From Sva-07 sp963698565 (GTDB lineage: Bacteria > Actinomycetota > Acidimicrobiia > Acidimicrobiales > Ilumatobacteraceae), in the NCBI GenBank assembly GCA_963698565.1, contig CAVORH010000031.1, forward strand, positions 62,001 to 126,000: a stretch of 64,000 bases of DNA, given 5' to 3'. A program made the translations under genes and the position numbers. Each line of letters opens with the position of its first letter. Position 1 is the first letter of the stretch. Shown piece after piece: positions 24,402-32,740 of the stretch. The notes under the pieces are model-generated. The model made no database searches. It was not told the origin of the DNA and was given only the letters and a program-made list of their open reading frames with translations.

Positions 24402-25294
24402 GCGACGACAACGACAACCCCACCGGAACCCCGACGACCGGCCACGTGGCGGTCGTCACCGACAGTTCGTGTGACCTGCCCGCTGCGGTGGCCGAGGAGT
24501 TCGGCATCGAGATCGTGCCGCTCACGATCCGGTTCGGTGACGAGGAATTCGTCGACCGCGAGGAGTTGTCGACGGCCGAGTTCTGGACCCGTTGCGTCAG
24601 GTCGTCCACCCTCCCCGAAACCGCCGCGCCGGCACCCGGGCAGTTCGAGCAGGCGTTCCGCCGCGCTGCCGCCAACGGCGCGACCGGCATCGTCGTCGTG
24701 TCACTGTCGGCGGCGTTGTCCGCCACGATGCAGTCGGCACAGCTCGCCGCGCGCAGCATCACCGACGACGACTCGATCGACCTCGACATCCGCGTCGTCG
24801 ACAGTCGCACGATCACGATGGGTGTCGGCACGATCGCGCTCGCCTGCGCCCGTGCCGCCCGCAACGGCGGCGACATCGACGACATCGAACGGCTCGCGAT
24901 CGACCTCGTCGCCCGCACGCGCGTGTTCGGCGCCCTCGACACACTCGACAACCTCAAGAAGGGCGGGCGCATCGGCAACGCGAAGGCGCTGCTCGCCACG
25001 GCGCTGTCGATCAAGCCGATCATCGAGGTCACCGGTGGCGTCGTCGAACAGGCCGGCAAGCAGCGGACACGATCGAAGGCCCTGAGTTTCCTGGTCGACA
25101 AGGTCACGAGTTACGAGGGCGGCATCGAGAACCTCGCTGTGCTCCACGCGGATTGCAGTGACGTCGACCTCTTCGTCGAGATGCTGCAGCCCCACTACTC
25201 CGGCGAGATCGTCGTCGGTGAGATCGGACCGGTCATCGGCACCCACGGTGGACGGGGCACGATCGGCGTCGCGTTCCAGGTCATCTCCACCTGA
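24398..25294 (+). CDS. DegV family fatty-acid-binding protein
   Basis: This is a 298-residue DegV protein (fatty-acid-binding subunit FakB-like). It begins AVVTDSSCDLPAAVAEEFGIEIVPLTIRFGDEEF, the family signature, followed by FRRAAANGATGIVVVSLSAALSATMQSA and VDSRTITMGVG. The C-terminal half contains LKKGGRIGNAKALLATALSIKPII. The start GTG overlaps the DUF6049 stop. It sits where mycobacteria have murJ, between DUF6049 and the kinase. No FakA kinase is visible in the window. Confidence 0.9.
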   Translation: MSDDNDNPTGTPTTGHVAVVTDSSCDLPAAVAEEFGIEIVPLTIRFGDEEFVDREELSTAEFWTRCVRSSTLPETAAPAPGQFEQAFRRAAANGATGIVVVSLSAALSATMQSAQLAARSITDDDSIDLDIRVVDSRTITMGVGTIALACARAARNGGDIDDIERLAIDLVARTRVFGALDTLDNLKKGGRIGNAKALLATALSIKPIIEVTGGVVEQAGKQRTRSKALSFLVDKVTSYEGGIENLAVLHADCSDVDLFVEMLQPHYSGEIVVGEIGPVIGTHGGRGTIGVAFQVIST

Positions 25295-25373
25295 GTCCGA
25301 CACCAGATCCTGGCCGCCCGTCGGCGGATTGACCAGACCGTCCCGCCTGCCACCGCTAGCGTTCGCTGCAGTC

Positions 25374-27218
25374 ATGTCCGCTGCGGCTCCACCACCCATC
25401 CCGACCGTCATCGCACAGCGGTACGAACTGCAGCGGATGCTCGCGCAGGGTGGCATGGCCGAGGTGTGGCTCGCCCGCGACATGACGCTCGATCGCAAGG
25501 TCGCCGTCAAGTGGCTCAAGCCGTCGTTGGCCACCGACCCCGTGGTCGCCGAACGGTTCCGTCGGGAAGCGATCGCGGCAGCCAGCCTCAACCATCCCAA
25601 CATCGTCGCCGTCCACGACGTCTTCGAACAGGACGGACGCCAGGCGGTCGTGATGCAGTTGGTCGAGGGCAAGAGCCTGCGTCAGGTACTCGACACTCAG
25701 AAGAGACTGAGCCCCGAACTCACCTGCCACATCGGCACCTGCGTCGCTGCCGCCCTCGATCACGCCCACGAGGCGGGCTTCGTGCACCGTGACGTCAAGC
25801 CGGGCAACATCATGATGACGTCCGACGGCCGCGTGCTGCTCACCGACTTCGGCATCGCCAAGGGACTGCAATCGGCCGAGACCGACCTCACCAGCGACAA
25901 CATCATGATGGGGACGGCGAAGTACCTCTCGCCCGAACAGGTCCGCGGCAAGAAGCTCGACGGACGCGCCGATCTCTACTCCCTCGGCCTGGTGCTCTAC
26001 GAGTGCCTGGCGGGTCGTGTCCCCTTCCTCGGTGAGACCGACGCCGACACCGCACTCGCCCGCCTGCAACGCGACCCGACCGACCTCACACGCCTGCGCG
26101 CCACCCTGCCGACCAAACTCGTGGTCGTCATCCACCAGTTGCTCGCCCGCAACCCGGCACAACGCCCCGCCTGCGGTGCCGATCTCGTCGTCACACTTCG
26201 CGACGCCGCGAAGGAGGGTCCGCCGCACATCGACCCCACGCCCCACGAACGGTCGCCGGTCGCACCCTTCGGCGGGCGCCGCTTGCGCCGTGCGCCGTCC
26301 GACGTCGCCGGTCGCGCCTCCGATCGCGCCCGCGCGGTCAGCCCGGCGTCCACGACCACCTCGATGGCCGGCCCGATCCCGGGCGAGGTCGGCCACACAC
26401 GCGCCACACCGGTGACCTCGGCTGCACCGGCGACGGCAAGTGCAGCGGGGCCGGCACGACCGACCGCGTTCACCGAGTTGCCGGCGATCGCCGACCCCAC
26501 CCCCGCCGCCGGCAGCGAGCTGCGCGGCAAGCCGGCGCGCGGGCTCACCCAGGAATGGAAGCCCGCCTTCACCGTCGTTGCCGTCCTCGTCGCGGCAGCC
26601 CTGGTCGTGGGGGTGCTGCTGTGGGCCAATCTCGAGTTCGGTGGTGGCGAATCGGTCGTGTCCACCGCGACGCCCGGCGCCGACGGCAACGAGACCGAAG
26701 GCGCGGTGGTCGACGGCACCGGCGATGCATCCGGCAATGCGCCCGTCGTGGCATCGGCCGCACCCACGATCGCCACCATCACCGCATACGACCCCGACGG
26801 CGACGGCACGGAGAACGACGGCGACGCGATGCTCGCCGGGGCCGACGGCAGCCCCGGGACATCGTGGAGCACGGTCTGCTACGCCGACCGCTACCTCGGT
26901 GGCAAGGGTGGGGTCGGCCTGGTGGTCACGTTCGATGCCCCGATGCAGCAAGCGCTCCAGGTCGACCTGCTGTCGGCGCCCTATCAGGTCACCTTCCTGG
27001 CATCGGACGCCGAGGTGATCCCTCCGACGATCGCCGACTGGGGCCCCGCGCTCGGCCCGACCGCCTTCGACGACGCCACCGGTACGGTCGTGTCACCGGT
27101 ACCCGCCACGCCGGCACGGCACCTGTTGATCCTCCTCAAGGAGCTCGGCAGCGACGGAAGCTGCACCGACGCCAACCCGTACCGCGGTCGCCTCGGTGAG
27201 ATCGCCATCGTGAACTGA
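25374..27218 (+). CDS. Membrane Ser/Thr protein kinase with extracytoplasmic discoidin-like C-terminal domain
   Basis: This is a 614-residue Hanks-type kinase. Catalytic features are intact: glycine loop LAQGGMAEVW, VAVK (Lys46), HRDVKPGN (Asp140), DFG (158-160) and SPEQ. A Pro/Ala-rich juxtamembrane stretch leads to one transmembrane helix (FTVVAVLVAAALVVGVLLW, around residue 410). The about 190-residue exterior part has a Ca-loop-like DPDGDGTENDGDAML and a jelly-roll pattern ending in RLGEIAIVN, like the C-terminal domain of the mycobacterial MurJ-pseudokinase fusion Rv3910. Here MurJ is absent and the kinase looks active. Start ATG 25374. Confidence 0.85.
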   Translation: MSAAAPPPIPTVIAQRYELQRMLAQGGMAEVWLARDMTLDRKVAVKWLKPSLATDPVVAERFRREAIAAASLNHPNIVAVHDVFEQDGRQAVVMQLVEGKSLRQVLDTQKRLSPELTCHIGTCVAAALDHAHEAGFVHRDVKPGNIMMTSDGRVLLTDFGIAKGLQSAETDLTSDNIMMGTAKYLSPEQVRGKKLDGRADLYSLGLVLYECLAGRVPFLGETDADTALARLQRDPTDLTRLRATLPTKLVVVIHQLLARNPAQRPACGADLVVTLRDAAKEGPPHIDPTPHERSPVAPFGGRRLRRAPSDVAGRASDRARAVSPASTTTSMAGPIPGEVGHTRATPVTSAAPATASAAGPARPTAFTELPAIADPTPAAGSELRGKPARGLTQEWKPAFTVVAVLVAAALVVGVLLWANLEFGGGESVVSTATPGADGNETEGAVVDGTGDASGNAPVVASAAPTIATITAYDPDGDGTENDGDAMLAGADGSPGTSWSTVCYADRYLGGKGGVGLVVTFDAPMQQALQVDLLSAPYQVTFLASDAEVIPPTIADWGPALGPTAFDDATGTVVSPVPATPARHLLILLKELGSDGSCTDANPYRGRLGEIAIVN

Positions 27219-27240
27219 ACGGCTCGTTACGCTCTCGGGC

Positions 27241-27870
27241 ATTCCGACACATCTCGATGACGCCGCGTTGGTTGCCGCTGCGCAGGGCGGCGACCGTAAC
27301 GCGCTCGACCAGCTCCTCCGACGCCACTACGACCGGATCCACGCGGTGTGTCGGCGAGTCGCCGGCAGCACACGCGACGGCGACGACGCCTGCCAGGAGG
27401 CCCTGATCAAGATCGTGCGCAACCTGCCGCGATTCGACGGGCGGTCGTCCTTCGGGACCTGGGCCTATCGCATCGCGACCAATGCATCGCTCGACGAACT
27501 CCGCAAACGCAACCGGCGGCCGGGGCTCGCCGCTGTCGACGACCAAGCCACCATGGACGTCGCCGACCCGAAGGCCACGCAGCGGCTCGAGGACATCGGC
27601 GATCGGTTGCTCCTCGATGACGCGCTCGCAGCGCTCGCCGACGATCTCCGCGCCGCCGTGGTGCTCCGCGATGTCGCAAACCTCGACTACAGCGAGATCG
27701 CCGAGGTGCTCGACATCCCGGTCGGCACGGTCAAGTCGCGCATCTCGCGGGGACGCGCCGCCCTCGCTCGGGGCCTCCCCGTCGACGCCGCCCCGGAGCC
27801 GGCCCCGCGGCCCGGCGGAGAACATGGGAACCGAACCGACCCCGACGAACGTCCAACGGACCTGACATGA
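27241..27870 (+). CDS. ECF RNA polymerase sigma factor (SigM-like), possible ATT start
   Basis: This ECF sigma factor has region 2 (LLRRHYDRIHAVCRRVAGSTRDGDDACQEALIKIVRNLPRF, then FGTWAYRIATNASLDELRKR) and region 4 (LRAAVVLRDVANLDYSEIAEVLDIPVGTVKSRISRGRAAL). It is followed by its anti-sigma gene with an ATGA overlap. No ATG or GTG precedes region 2. A TACGCT box lies 7 bases before an in-frame ATT at 27241, and starting there gives IPTHLDDAALVAAAQ, restoring the usual N-terminus. TTG 27268 is the alternative. The gene order sigma / anti-sigma / trxB / trxC matches mycobacterial sigM. Confidence 0.85.
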   Translation: MPTHLDDAALVAAAQGGDRNALDQLLRRHYDRIHAVCRRVAGSTRDGDDACQEALIKIVRNLPRFDGRSSFGTWAYRIATNASLDELRKRNRRPGLAAVDDQATMDVADPKATQRLEDIGDRLLLDDALAALADDLRAAVVLRDVANLDYSEIAEVLDIPVGTVKSRISRGRAALARGLPVDAAPEPAPRPGGEHGNRTDPDERPTDLT

Positions 27871-28811
27871 ACGACGACGACACCCTTCTCGCGAGCGCGT
27901 ATCTCGACGGCGACGTGACCGACCACGAACGCGCCCTCGTCGAGACGGATCTCGACCTGCTCGCAGAGGTCGCCAGACTGCGCCAAGTGCGTGCGCTGCT
28001 GGGCGATCAGGAACCACCGAGCATCTCACGTCGAGAGGTGCACCTCGCCGCCGCGCTCGACGCATGGGACCGTCTGCCCGAGTCCGAACGCACCGGTGCC
28101 ATACGTGACATCACCCCGGCAGCGCTGAGGCGCGGCGCCAGCCCGGCATCAGCCGCCGCCGCGGCAACGATCACGACACCCAGCTCGCTGGAGCACCGTC
28201 GGCGCGCGGCGATCAACCGGCGAATGCTGGGTGCCGCCGCCGCCATCGTCCTCGTCCTCGGCGGGGGGATCGCCCTGCAGACACTGTCGAGCAACAGCGA
28301 CGACGAAGCGAGCTCCTCCGCCGAGCCCACCCTGCCGCTCGAGGAGGCCGCGCTCGCGGCGACAGCCGACGCCGCAGGTGAGTCGGGCGACGCCGCCGCG
28401 GACGACGACAACGGGTCGGCGGAGATCGCGTCGGCCGAGGCACCTGCACTGGCCGACTCCGGTGCGGAACTCGACACCGGCATCGACAATGCAGCCCCTC
28501 CGAGCGAGCGGACACTCGATCTCCTCGAAACGCCCGACGACCTCGCGCTCTTCGCGTCCGATGCCATCGGAGCGCCGGTCTCGCCCGATGTCCCCGCCGC
28601 CACGAGCGCTCCGATCGACGACCGGCTGACCCCGCAGGAGTCCGACCTCCTCGATCGCGAGCTGCCGCTGTGTCTCGGCGTCGACTTCGTGGTGGGGCCG
28701 GCCTTCTACCGCGACACCGAGGTCGTCGTCGGCGTCGACGTGAGTCGTGATCTGGCTCTCGCATACGTCGGCACGACGTGTCGTGAAGTCGCCCGTGCAC
28801 GCCTTCCGTGA
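27867..28811 (+). CDS. Anti-sigma factor, single transmembrane
   Basis: This 314-residue protein starts with SAYLDGDVTDHERALVETDLDLL, the common anti-sigma N-terminal helix pattern, and has one transmembrane helix (AAAAIVLVLGGGIALQTL) near residue 120. The outer part is acidic and Ala-rich, ending in a folded stretch with two cysteines (LCLGVDFV and GTTCREVA). No HxxxCxxC zinc motif was seen. It overlaps the sigma stop as ATGA, fitting a SigM/anti-SigM pair. Confidence 0.8.
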   Translation: MNDDDTLLASAYLDGDVTDHERALVETDLDLLAEVARLRQVRALLGDQEPPSISRREVHLAAALDAWDRLPESERTGAIRDITPAALRRGASPASAAAAATITTPSSLEHRRRAAINRRMLGAAAAIVLVLGGGIALQTLSSNSDDEASSSAEPTLPLEEAALAATADAAGESGDAAADDDNGSAEIASAEAPALADSGAELDTGIDNAAPPSERTLDLLETPDDLALFASDAIGAPVSPDVPAATSAPIDDRLTPQESDLLDRELPLCLGVDFVVGPAFYRDTEVVVGVDVSRDLALAYVGTTCREVARARLP

Positions 28812-28831
28812 CGTCCGGCTAACCTCGCCGC

Positions 28832-29155
28832 ATGCCGGCAAACCCGCTCACCGATCCGAACTGGGCGTCGGAAACCACCGACACCCTGGTCAGCTACATC
28901 GACCTCGTTCGGTCGAAGACCACACAGAACGTGGTCTATGCGGCCCGGGCCGTCGTGTTCGGGTTGATCGCCGTCATCGTCGGCACGTTCGCCCTGGTCA
29001 TCCTGTTCGTGATGCTCATGCGTGGTCTGCAGGCACTGCTCGCACTCGCAACCACGTGGGAACGTGCGGTCTATCTCAGTTATCTGATCGTCGGCGCCGT
29101 GTTCACCATCGCCGGCATCGTGCTGTTCAAGAAGCGCAACGCCGCCGTGAGCTGA
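28832..29155 (+). CDS. Small two-TM membrane protein (holin-like/DUF1469-like)
   Basis: This 107-residue protein has a short cytoplasmic start (SYIDLVRSKTTQNVVYAARA) and two hydrophobic helices (VFGLIAVIVGTFALVILFVML; AVYLSYLIVGAVFTIAGIVLF) ending in KKRNA. TAACCT sits 6 bases before ATG 28832, so it has its own leaderless promoter. The function is unknown. It lies between the anti-sigma factor and trxB. Confidence 0.75.
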   Translation: MPANPLTDPNWASETTDTLVSYIDLVRSKTTQNVVYAARAVVFGLIAVIVGTFALVILFVMLMRGLQALLALATTWERAVYLSYLIVGAVFTIAGIVLFKKRNAAVS

Positions 29156-29203
29156 CGCTCGCGGTCACCCCCGTCAATCGCTCCCCCACGCAAAGGAGTC
29201 ACC

Positions 29204-30157
29204 ATGGCCGACGTCCGTGACGTCATCATCATCGGGTCGGGCCCGGCCGGGCTCACCGCCGCGGTGTACACCGCCCGCGCCAACCTGTCGCCCCTGCTCA
29301 TCGAGGGTGAACCCTCGAGCACGAGTGACCAGCCCGGCGGACAACTCATGCTCACCACCGACGTCGAGAACTTTCCCGGGTTCCCCGACGGGATCATGGG
29401 CCCCGAGCTGATGGCCAACATGCGCGCGCAGGCCGTGCGCTTCGGCACCGAGATCCTCACCGAGAAGGTGACCGAGGTCGACTTCTCCCAGCGTCCGTTC
29501 CGGGTGTGGGTCCGCGACGACGAGTACCTCGCCAACGCCGTGATCGTGAGTACCGGTGCGCAATCGCTGATGCTCGGGCTCGAGGCCGAACGTCGTCTCA
29601 TCGGCCACGGGCTCTCCACGTGTGCCACGTGCGACGGATTCTTCTTCCGCGGCCACGAGATCGCCGTCGTCGGGGGTGGCGATTCCGCCATCGAAGAGGC
29701 GACGTTCCTCACCAAGTTCGCCGACAAGGTCACGATCATCCACCGTCGCGACGAACTCCGCGCATCGAAGATCATGCAGGACCGTGCGTTCGCGAACCCG
29801 AAGATCGAGTTCCTGTGGAACTCCCAGGTCACCGACATCTTCGGCGACAGCAGCGTCAGCGGTGTCGAGGTCACCAACACGCTCGACGGCAGCGTCTCGA
29901 CGCTCGACGTCACCGGCCTCTTCGTCGCGATCGGTCACCGTCCGAACACCGATCTGTTCGTGGGCAAACTCGACATGGACCCTGCGACCGGCTACCTGGT
30001 GACCCGCCACGACTCGTCCTACACCGACGTGGAGGGTGTCTTCGCCTGCGGGGACGTGCAGGACGACGTGTACCGACAGGCGATCACCGCCGCCGGCTCG
30101 GGCTGCATGGCAGCCATCGACGCCGAGCGGTGGCTCGAGGCGAACGTCCATCACTGA
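29204..30157 (+). CDS. trxB: Thioredoxin reductase
   Basis: This is a 317-residue low-molecular-weight TrxB, the NADPH- and FAD-dependent reductant of thioredoxin. It shows DVIIIGSGPAGLTAAVYTAR (FAD), the redox pair CATC in STCATCDGFFF, GGGDSAIEEATFL (NADPH), and FACGDVQDDVYRQAITAAGSGCMAA at the end. A strong AAAGGAG ribosome binding site precedes ATG 29204. It is followed 106 bp later by trxC, the partner. Confidence 0.97.
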   Translation: MADVRDVIIIGSGPAGLTAAVYTARANLSPLLIEGEPSSTSDQPGGQLMLTTDVENFPGFPDGIMGPELMANMRAQAVRFGTEILTEKVTEVDFSQRPFRVWVRDDEYLANAVIVSTGAQSLMLGLEAERRLIGHGLSTCATCDGFFFRGHEIAVVGGGDSAIEEATFLTKFADKVTIIHRRDELRASKIMQDRAFANPKIEFLWNSQVTDIFGDSSVSGVEVTNTLDGSVSTLDVTGLFVAIGHRPNTDLFVGKLDMDPATGYLVTRHDSSYTDVEGVFACGDVQDDVYRQAITAAGSGCMAAIDAERWLEANVHH

Positions 30158-30263
30158 CGCAACGTCGGCTCCGGGAATGTTCGGCCCGACGTCACGGTTG
30201 ACGACCACGCGCCGATCTTCACGAGCGGCGACGACTCCACGCCCTGCGAAAGGAACTTCCACC

Positions 30264-30602
30264 ATGGCCAACGGCATTGTGAACCTGTCCACCAACACCT
30301 TCGACGAGACCGTGATCGGCTCGGACAAGCCGGTCGTGGTGGACTTCTGGGCGGAATGGTGCGGTCCCTGCAAGCAGATCGCGCCGATCCTCGAGGAGAT
30401 CGCCGGCGAGCACGGCGACGACGTGACCGTCGCCAAGCTGAACGTCGACGACAACCCCGATCTCGCCATGCGGTACAACGTGATGAGCATTCCGACGCTG
30501 CTGGTCTTCTCCGGCGGCGAGGTCTCCAAGCGCCTGGTGGGCGCGAAGAGCAAGGGTGCACTCCTCCAGGAGCTCGACGAATTCCTCACGACCTCAGCCT
30601 GA
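30264..30602 (+). CDS. trxC: Thioredoxin
   Basis: This is a 112-residue thioredoxin with VVVDFWAEWCGPCKQIAPILEEIA (WCGPC active site) and the cis-proline loop MSIPTLLVFSGGE. ATG 30264 has an AAAGGAA ribosome binding site. Its stop overlaps the next gene as CTGA. It is reduced by the trxB product. Confidence 0.96.
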   Translation: MANGIVNLSTNTFDETVIGSDKPVVVDFWAEWCGPCKQIAPILEEIAGEHGDDVTVAKLNVDDNPDLAMRYNVMSIPTLLVFSGGEVSKRLVGAKSKGALLQELDEFLTTSA

Positions 30603-31597
30603 CGAATCTGCTCCCGCTGACGCTCGGTCAGCGCGGCGACGCAGTTCGAGACCTGCAACGGCGCCTCGCCGCGGCCGGGTTCACCACCATCGGTGACGAA
30701 CCCGGGGTGTTCGGCGTGTCGACGCAGCAGGTGTTGAGCGCGTTCCAGCAGCAGCGTGGGCTGCACGAGAGTGGCGCCTGCGACGAGCCGACCTGGCTGG
30801 CACTGGTCGAGGCCGGGTGGACCCTCGGCGACCGGTTGCTGCTGCTCGGGGCTCCGCAACTTCGAGGCGACGACGTCGCGCAGTTGCAGGCGGCGCTCAA
30901 TCACCTCGGCTTCGACTGCGGACGCCCCGACGGCATCATGGGTCCGGCAACCGCGCGAGCGTTGGAGGACTTCCAACGGAACTCGGGGCTCACCGCCGAC
31001 GGGGTGTGCGGGAGTCACACGGTGCGGATGCTCGAGTTGGTCAGCCGGCAGAGCGGGTCCGGCCCCGGCGTTGCCGTGGTACGCGAGAGCGAATCGATGG
31101 CGACCCACGCGTCGTTGCGGACGCTCCGGGTGGTGATCGGGCAGTTCGGCGGGCTCAGCTCGATCAGTCGGTCGCTCTCGCGCGCCCTGCGCGACGGGGG
31201 GGCCACGGTGATGTCCACCGACGAGTACGAAGCCGGAGCGCAGGCGGCCGCTGCCAACCGTTTCGGGGCGTCGACCTACATCGGGTTCGAGGCTCGGTCC
31301 GACGTACGTTCGATGATCTGCTATTTCGCGGTACCTACGTTCGAATCCGTGGGGGGACGAACGCTGGCCTCTCGTGCGGTGGACGAACTCCGACCGGTGC
31401 TCGCCGCGCCGCCGGAACTCCACGGGATGCGGCTCCCCGTGCTGCGCGAGACCAGGATGCCGGCCGTGCTGTGCTCCCTCGGCCCGGTACGCGCCGTCGT
31501 CGATGCGACCGACGAAATCACCGAGCGACTGGTTGCGGCCATCGACGCCTGGGCGACCTCACCCCTGACCGATCGCACGCCCCCGACCAGCGACTGA
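30599..31597 (+). CDS. cwlM: CwlM-like protein: two peptidoglycan-binding domains and a degenerate amidase_3 domain
   Basis: This 332-residue protein contains two peptidoglycan-binding repeats (GDAVRDLQRRLAAAGF... and GDDVAQLQAALNHLGFDCGRPDGIMGPATARALEDFQ) and a C-terminal amidase_3-fold region. The zinc ligands are gone: the usual His-containing HAN loop is YIGFEARS, and the usual VELG is CSLG, so it should be catalytically inactive, like mycobacterial CwlM, which regulates MurA. No ATG/GTG/TTG exists near the start. CTG 30599 overlaps the trxC stop in the same NTGA manner as other pairs here. Confidence 0.85.
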   Translation: MTNLLPLTLGQRGDAVRDLQRRLAAAGFTTIGDEPGVFGVSTQQVLSAFQQQRGLHESGACDEPTWLALVEAGWTLGDRLLLLGAPQLRGDDVAQLQAALNHLGFDCGRPDGIMGPATARALEDFQRNSGLTADGVCGSHTVRMLELVSRQSGSGPGVAVVRESESMATHASLRTLRVVIGQFGGLSSISRSLSRALRDGGATVMSTDEYEAGAQAAAANRFGASTYIGFEARSDVRSMICYFAVPTFESVGGRTLASRAVDELRPVLAAPPELHGMRLPVLRETRMPAVLCSLGPVRAVVDATDEITERLVAAIDAWATSPLTDRTPPTSD

Positions 31598-31615
31598 GCC
31601 CGTTCCGTACGTTGT

Positions 31616-31640
31616 CCACAGGCTTTCGCACAGCCTGTGG
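31616..31640. terminator. Candidate terminator hairpin after cwlM
   Basis: Nine-base arms CCACAGGCT and AGCCTGTGG enclose a 7-base loop, 19 bp after the cwlM stop and between the convergent cwlM and parB genes. A perfect DnaA-box-like TTGTCCACA (31612-31620) overlaps its left arm. There is no T-run, so termination is not proved. The rest of this 222-bp gap holds only a weaker ACCCAC/GTGGGT stem near 31670. Confidence 0.5.
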
Positions 31641-31819
31641 GTTCGTCTCGACCACACGTTGAACGACCCACCACTCCGTGTGGGTGAACGTGCAGTGAAC
31701 GGCGGGAGAACGTGACGCTGAGTGTTGGTGATCCCGTCCCCGTCGAGCATCACGCGCGACCTGAGGATCAGGGGGGTCCAGCGACGGTCGACGGTGATGT
31801 TCCGCCAGCCTCCGTCGGG

Positions 31820-32740
31820 TCAGCCGGCGATCACCCGATAGATCCGCTCCAGGTCCTCGAGATCCGCGAACTCGATGGTGACCCGACCCTTCTTGGCCGA
31901 CATCTGCACGTTGACTCGCGTCTCGAGCTGCTCGGCGAGGAGGCGCTCGAGCTCCAACAGGCCGGGAGGACGAAGCTTGGTCGCCGGGGTGAGCCCGGCA
32001 CCATCGATCGTCCCCGATCGACTCGGCTCGACTGCCGGATCCTGTCCGGAACCCTCGGCCAGCTGGCGGACGGCGTCCTCCACCATCCGCACCGACCATC
32101 CCCCAGCCGCCGCCTCCCGCGCGAGTGTTTCCTGGCGACCACGGTCCGGGGTGCCGAGCAAGGCGCGCGCGTGCCCGGCCGACAGTTGACCGTCGGCGAG
32201 CAGCCGTTGGATCGCCGGGGGAAGCCCGAGCAGCCGCAGGCTGTTCGTGATCGCCGATCGACTCTTGCCGACACGACCGGAGACCTGATCATGCGTGAGA
32301 CCGAAGTCGTCGATCAGTTGCTGGTATGCCGCCGCCTCTTCCAGCGCCGTGAGATCCTGACGATGGAGGTTCTCCACCAACGCCTGCTCGACCGAACTCG
32401 CATCGTCAGTGGTTCGCACCACCGCCGGGATGGTCGCGAGTCCGGCACGCTGCGCTGCCCGCCACCGTCGCTCACCAGCGATCAATTCGAAGCCGCCGTC
32501 AGTGCCCGGTCGCACCAGAATCGGCTGCAGCACGCCCATCTCGGCAATCGAGGCCGTCAACTCGCTCAGGCTCTCCTCGTCGAAGTGCACGCGCGGCTGA
32601 TTCGGGTTCGGCACCACGTCGGCGACAGCGATGTCGACCAGCACGGCCGCACCTGCCACCCCCTCGCCGCCGCCGTCGGGCCGCTCCGCCGTCGGAATGA
32701 TCGAACTCAGGCCCTTGCCGAGCCCACTAGATCGAGCCAT
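31820..32740 (-). CDS. parB: Chromosome-partitioning protein ParB
   Basis: This 306-residue protein binds parS and spreads as a CTP-dependent clamp. Visible are GLGKGLSSIIP at the N-terminus, NPNQPRVHFDEESLSELTASIAEMGVLQPILVR, the CTP-binding GERRWRAAQRAGL, the ENLHRQDLTALEEAAAYQ motif and the HTH GKSRSAITNSLRLLGLP. The C-terminal dimer domain is present. ATG 32740 overlaps the parA end by 14 bp, so the two are one operon. parS sites lie upstream of parA. Confidence 0.96.
   Translation of the reverse strand: MARSSGLGKGLSSIIPTAERPDGGGEGVAGAAVLVDIAVADVVPNPNQPRVHFDEESLSELTASIAEMGVLQPILVRPGTDGGFELIAGERRWRAAQRAGLATIPAVVRTTDDASSVEQALVENLHRQDLTALEEAAAYQQLIDDFGLTHDQVSGRVGKSRSAITNSLRLLGLPPAIQRLLADGQLSAGHARALLGTPDRGRQETLAREAAAGGWSVRMVEDAVRQLAEGSGQDPAVEPSRSGTIDGAGLTPATKLRPPGLLELERLLAEQLETRVNVQMSAKKGRVTIEFADLEDLERIYRVIAG

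Noticed and set aside
29174..31423. A 749-codon frame antisense to trxB, trxC and cwlM
   Set aside because: All three plus-strand genes have diagnostic motifs, and the antisense product has none.
31616..31640. Hairpin after cwlM as a certain intrinsic terminator
   Set aside because: No T-run follows and it overlaps a DnaA-box sequence, so it is listed only as a candidate.
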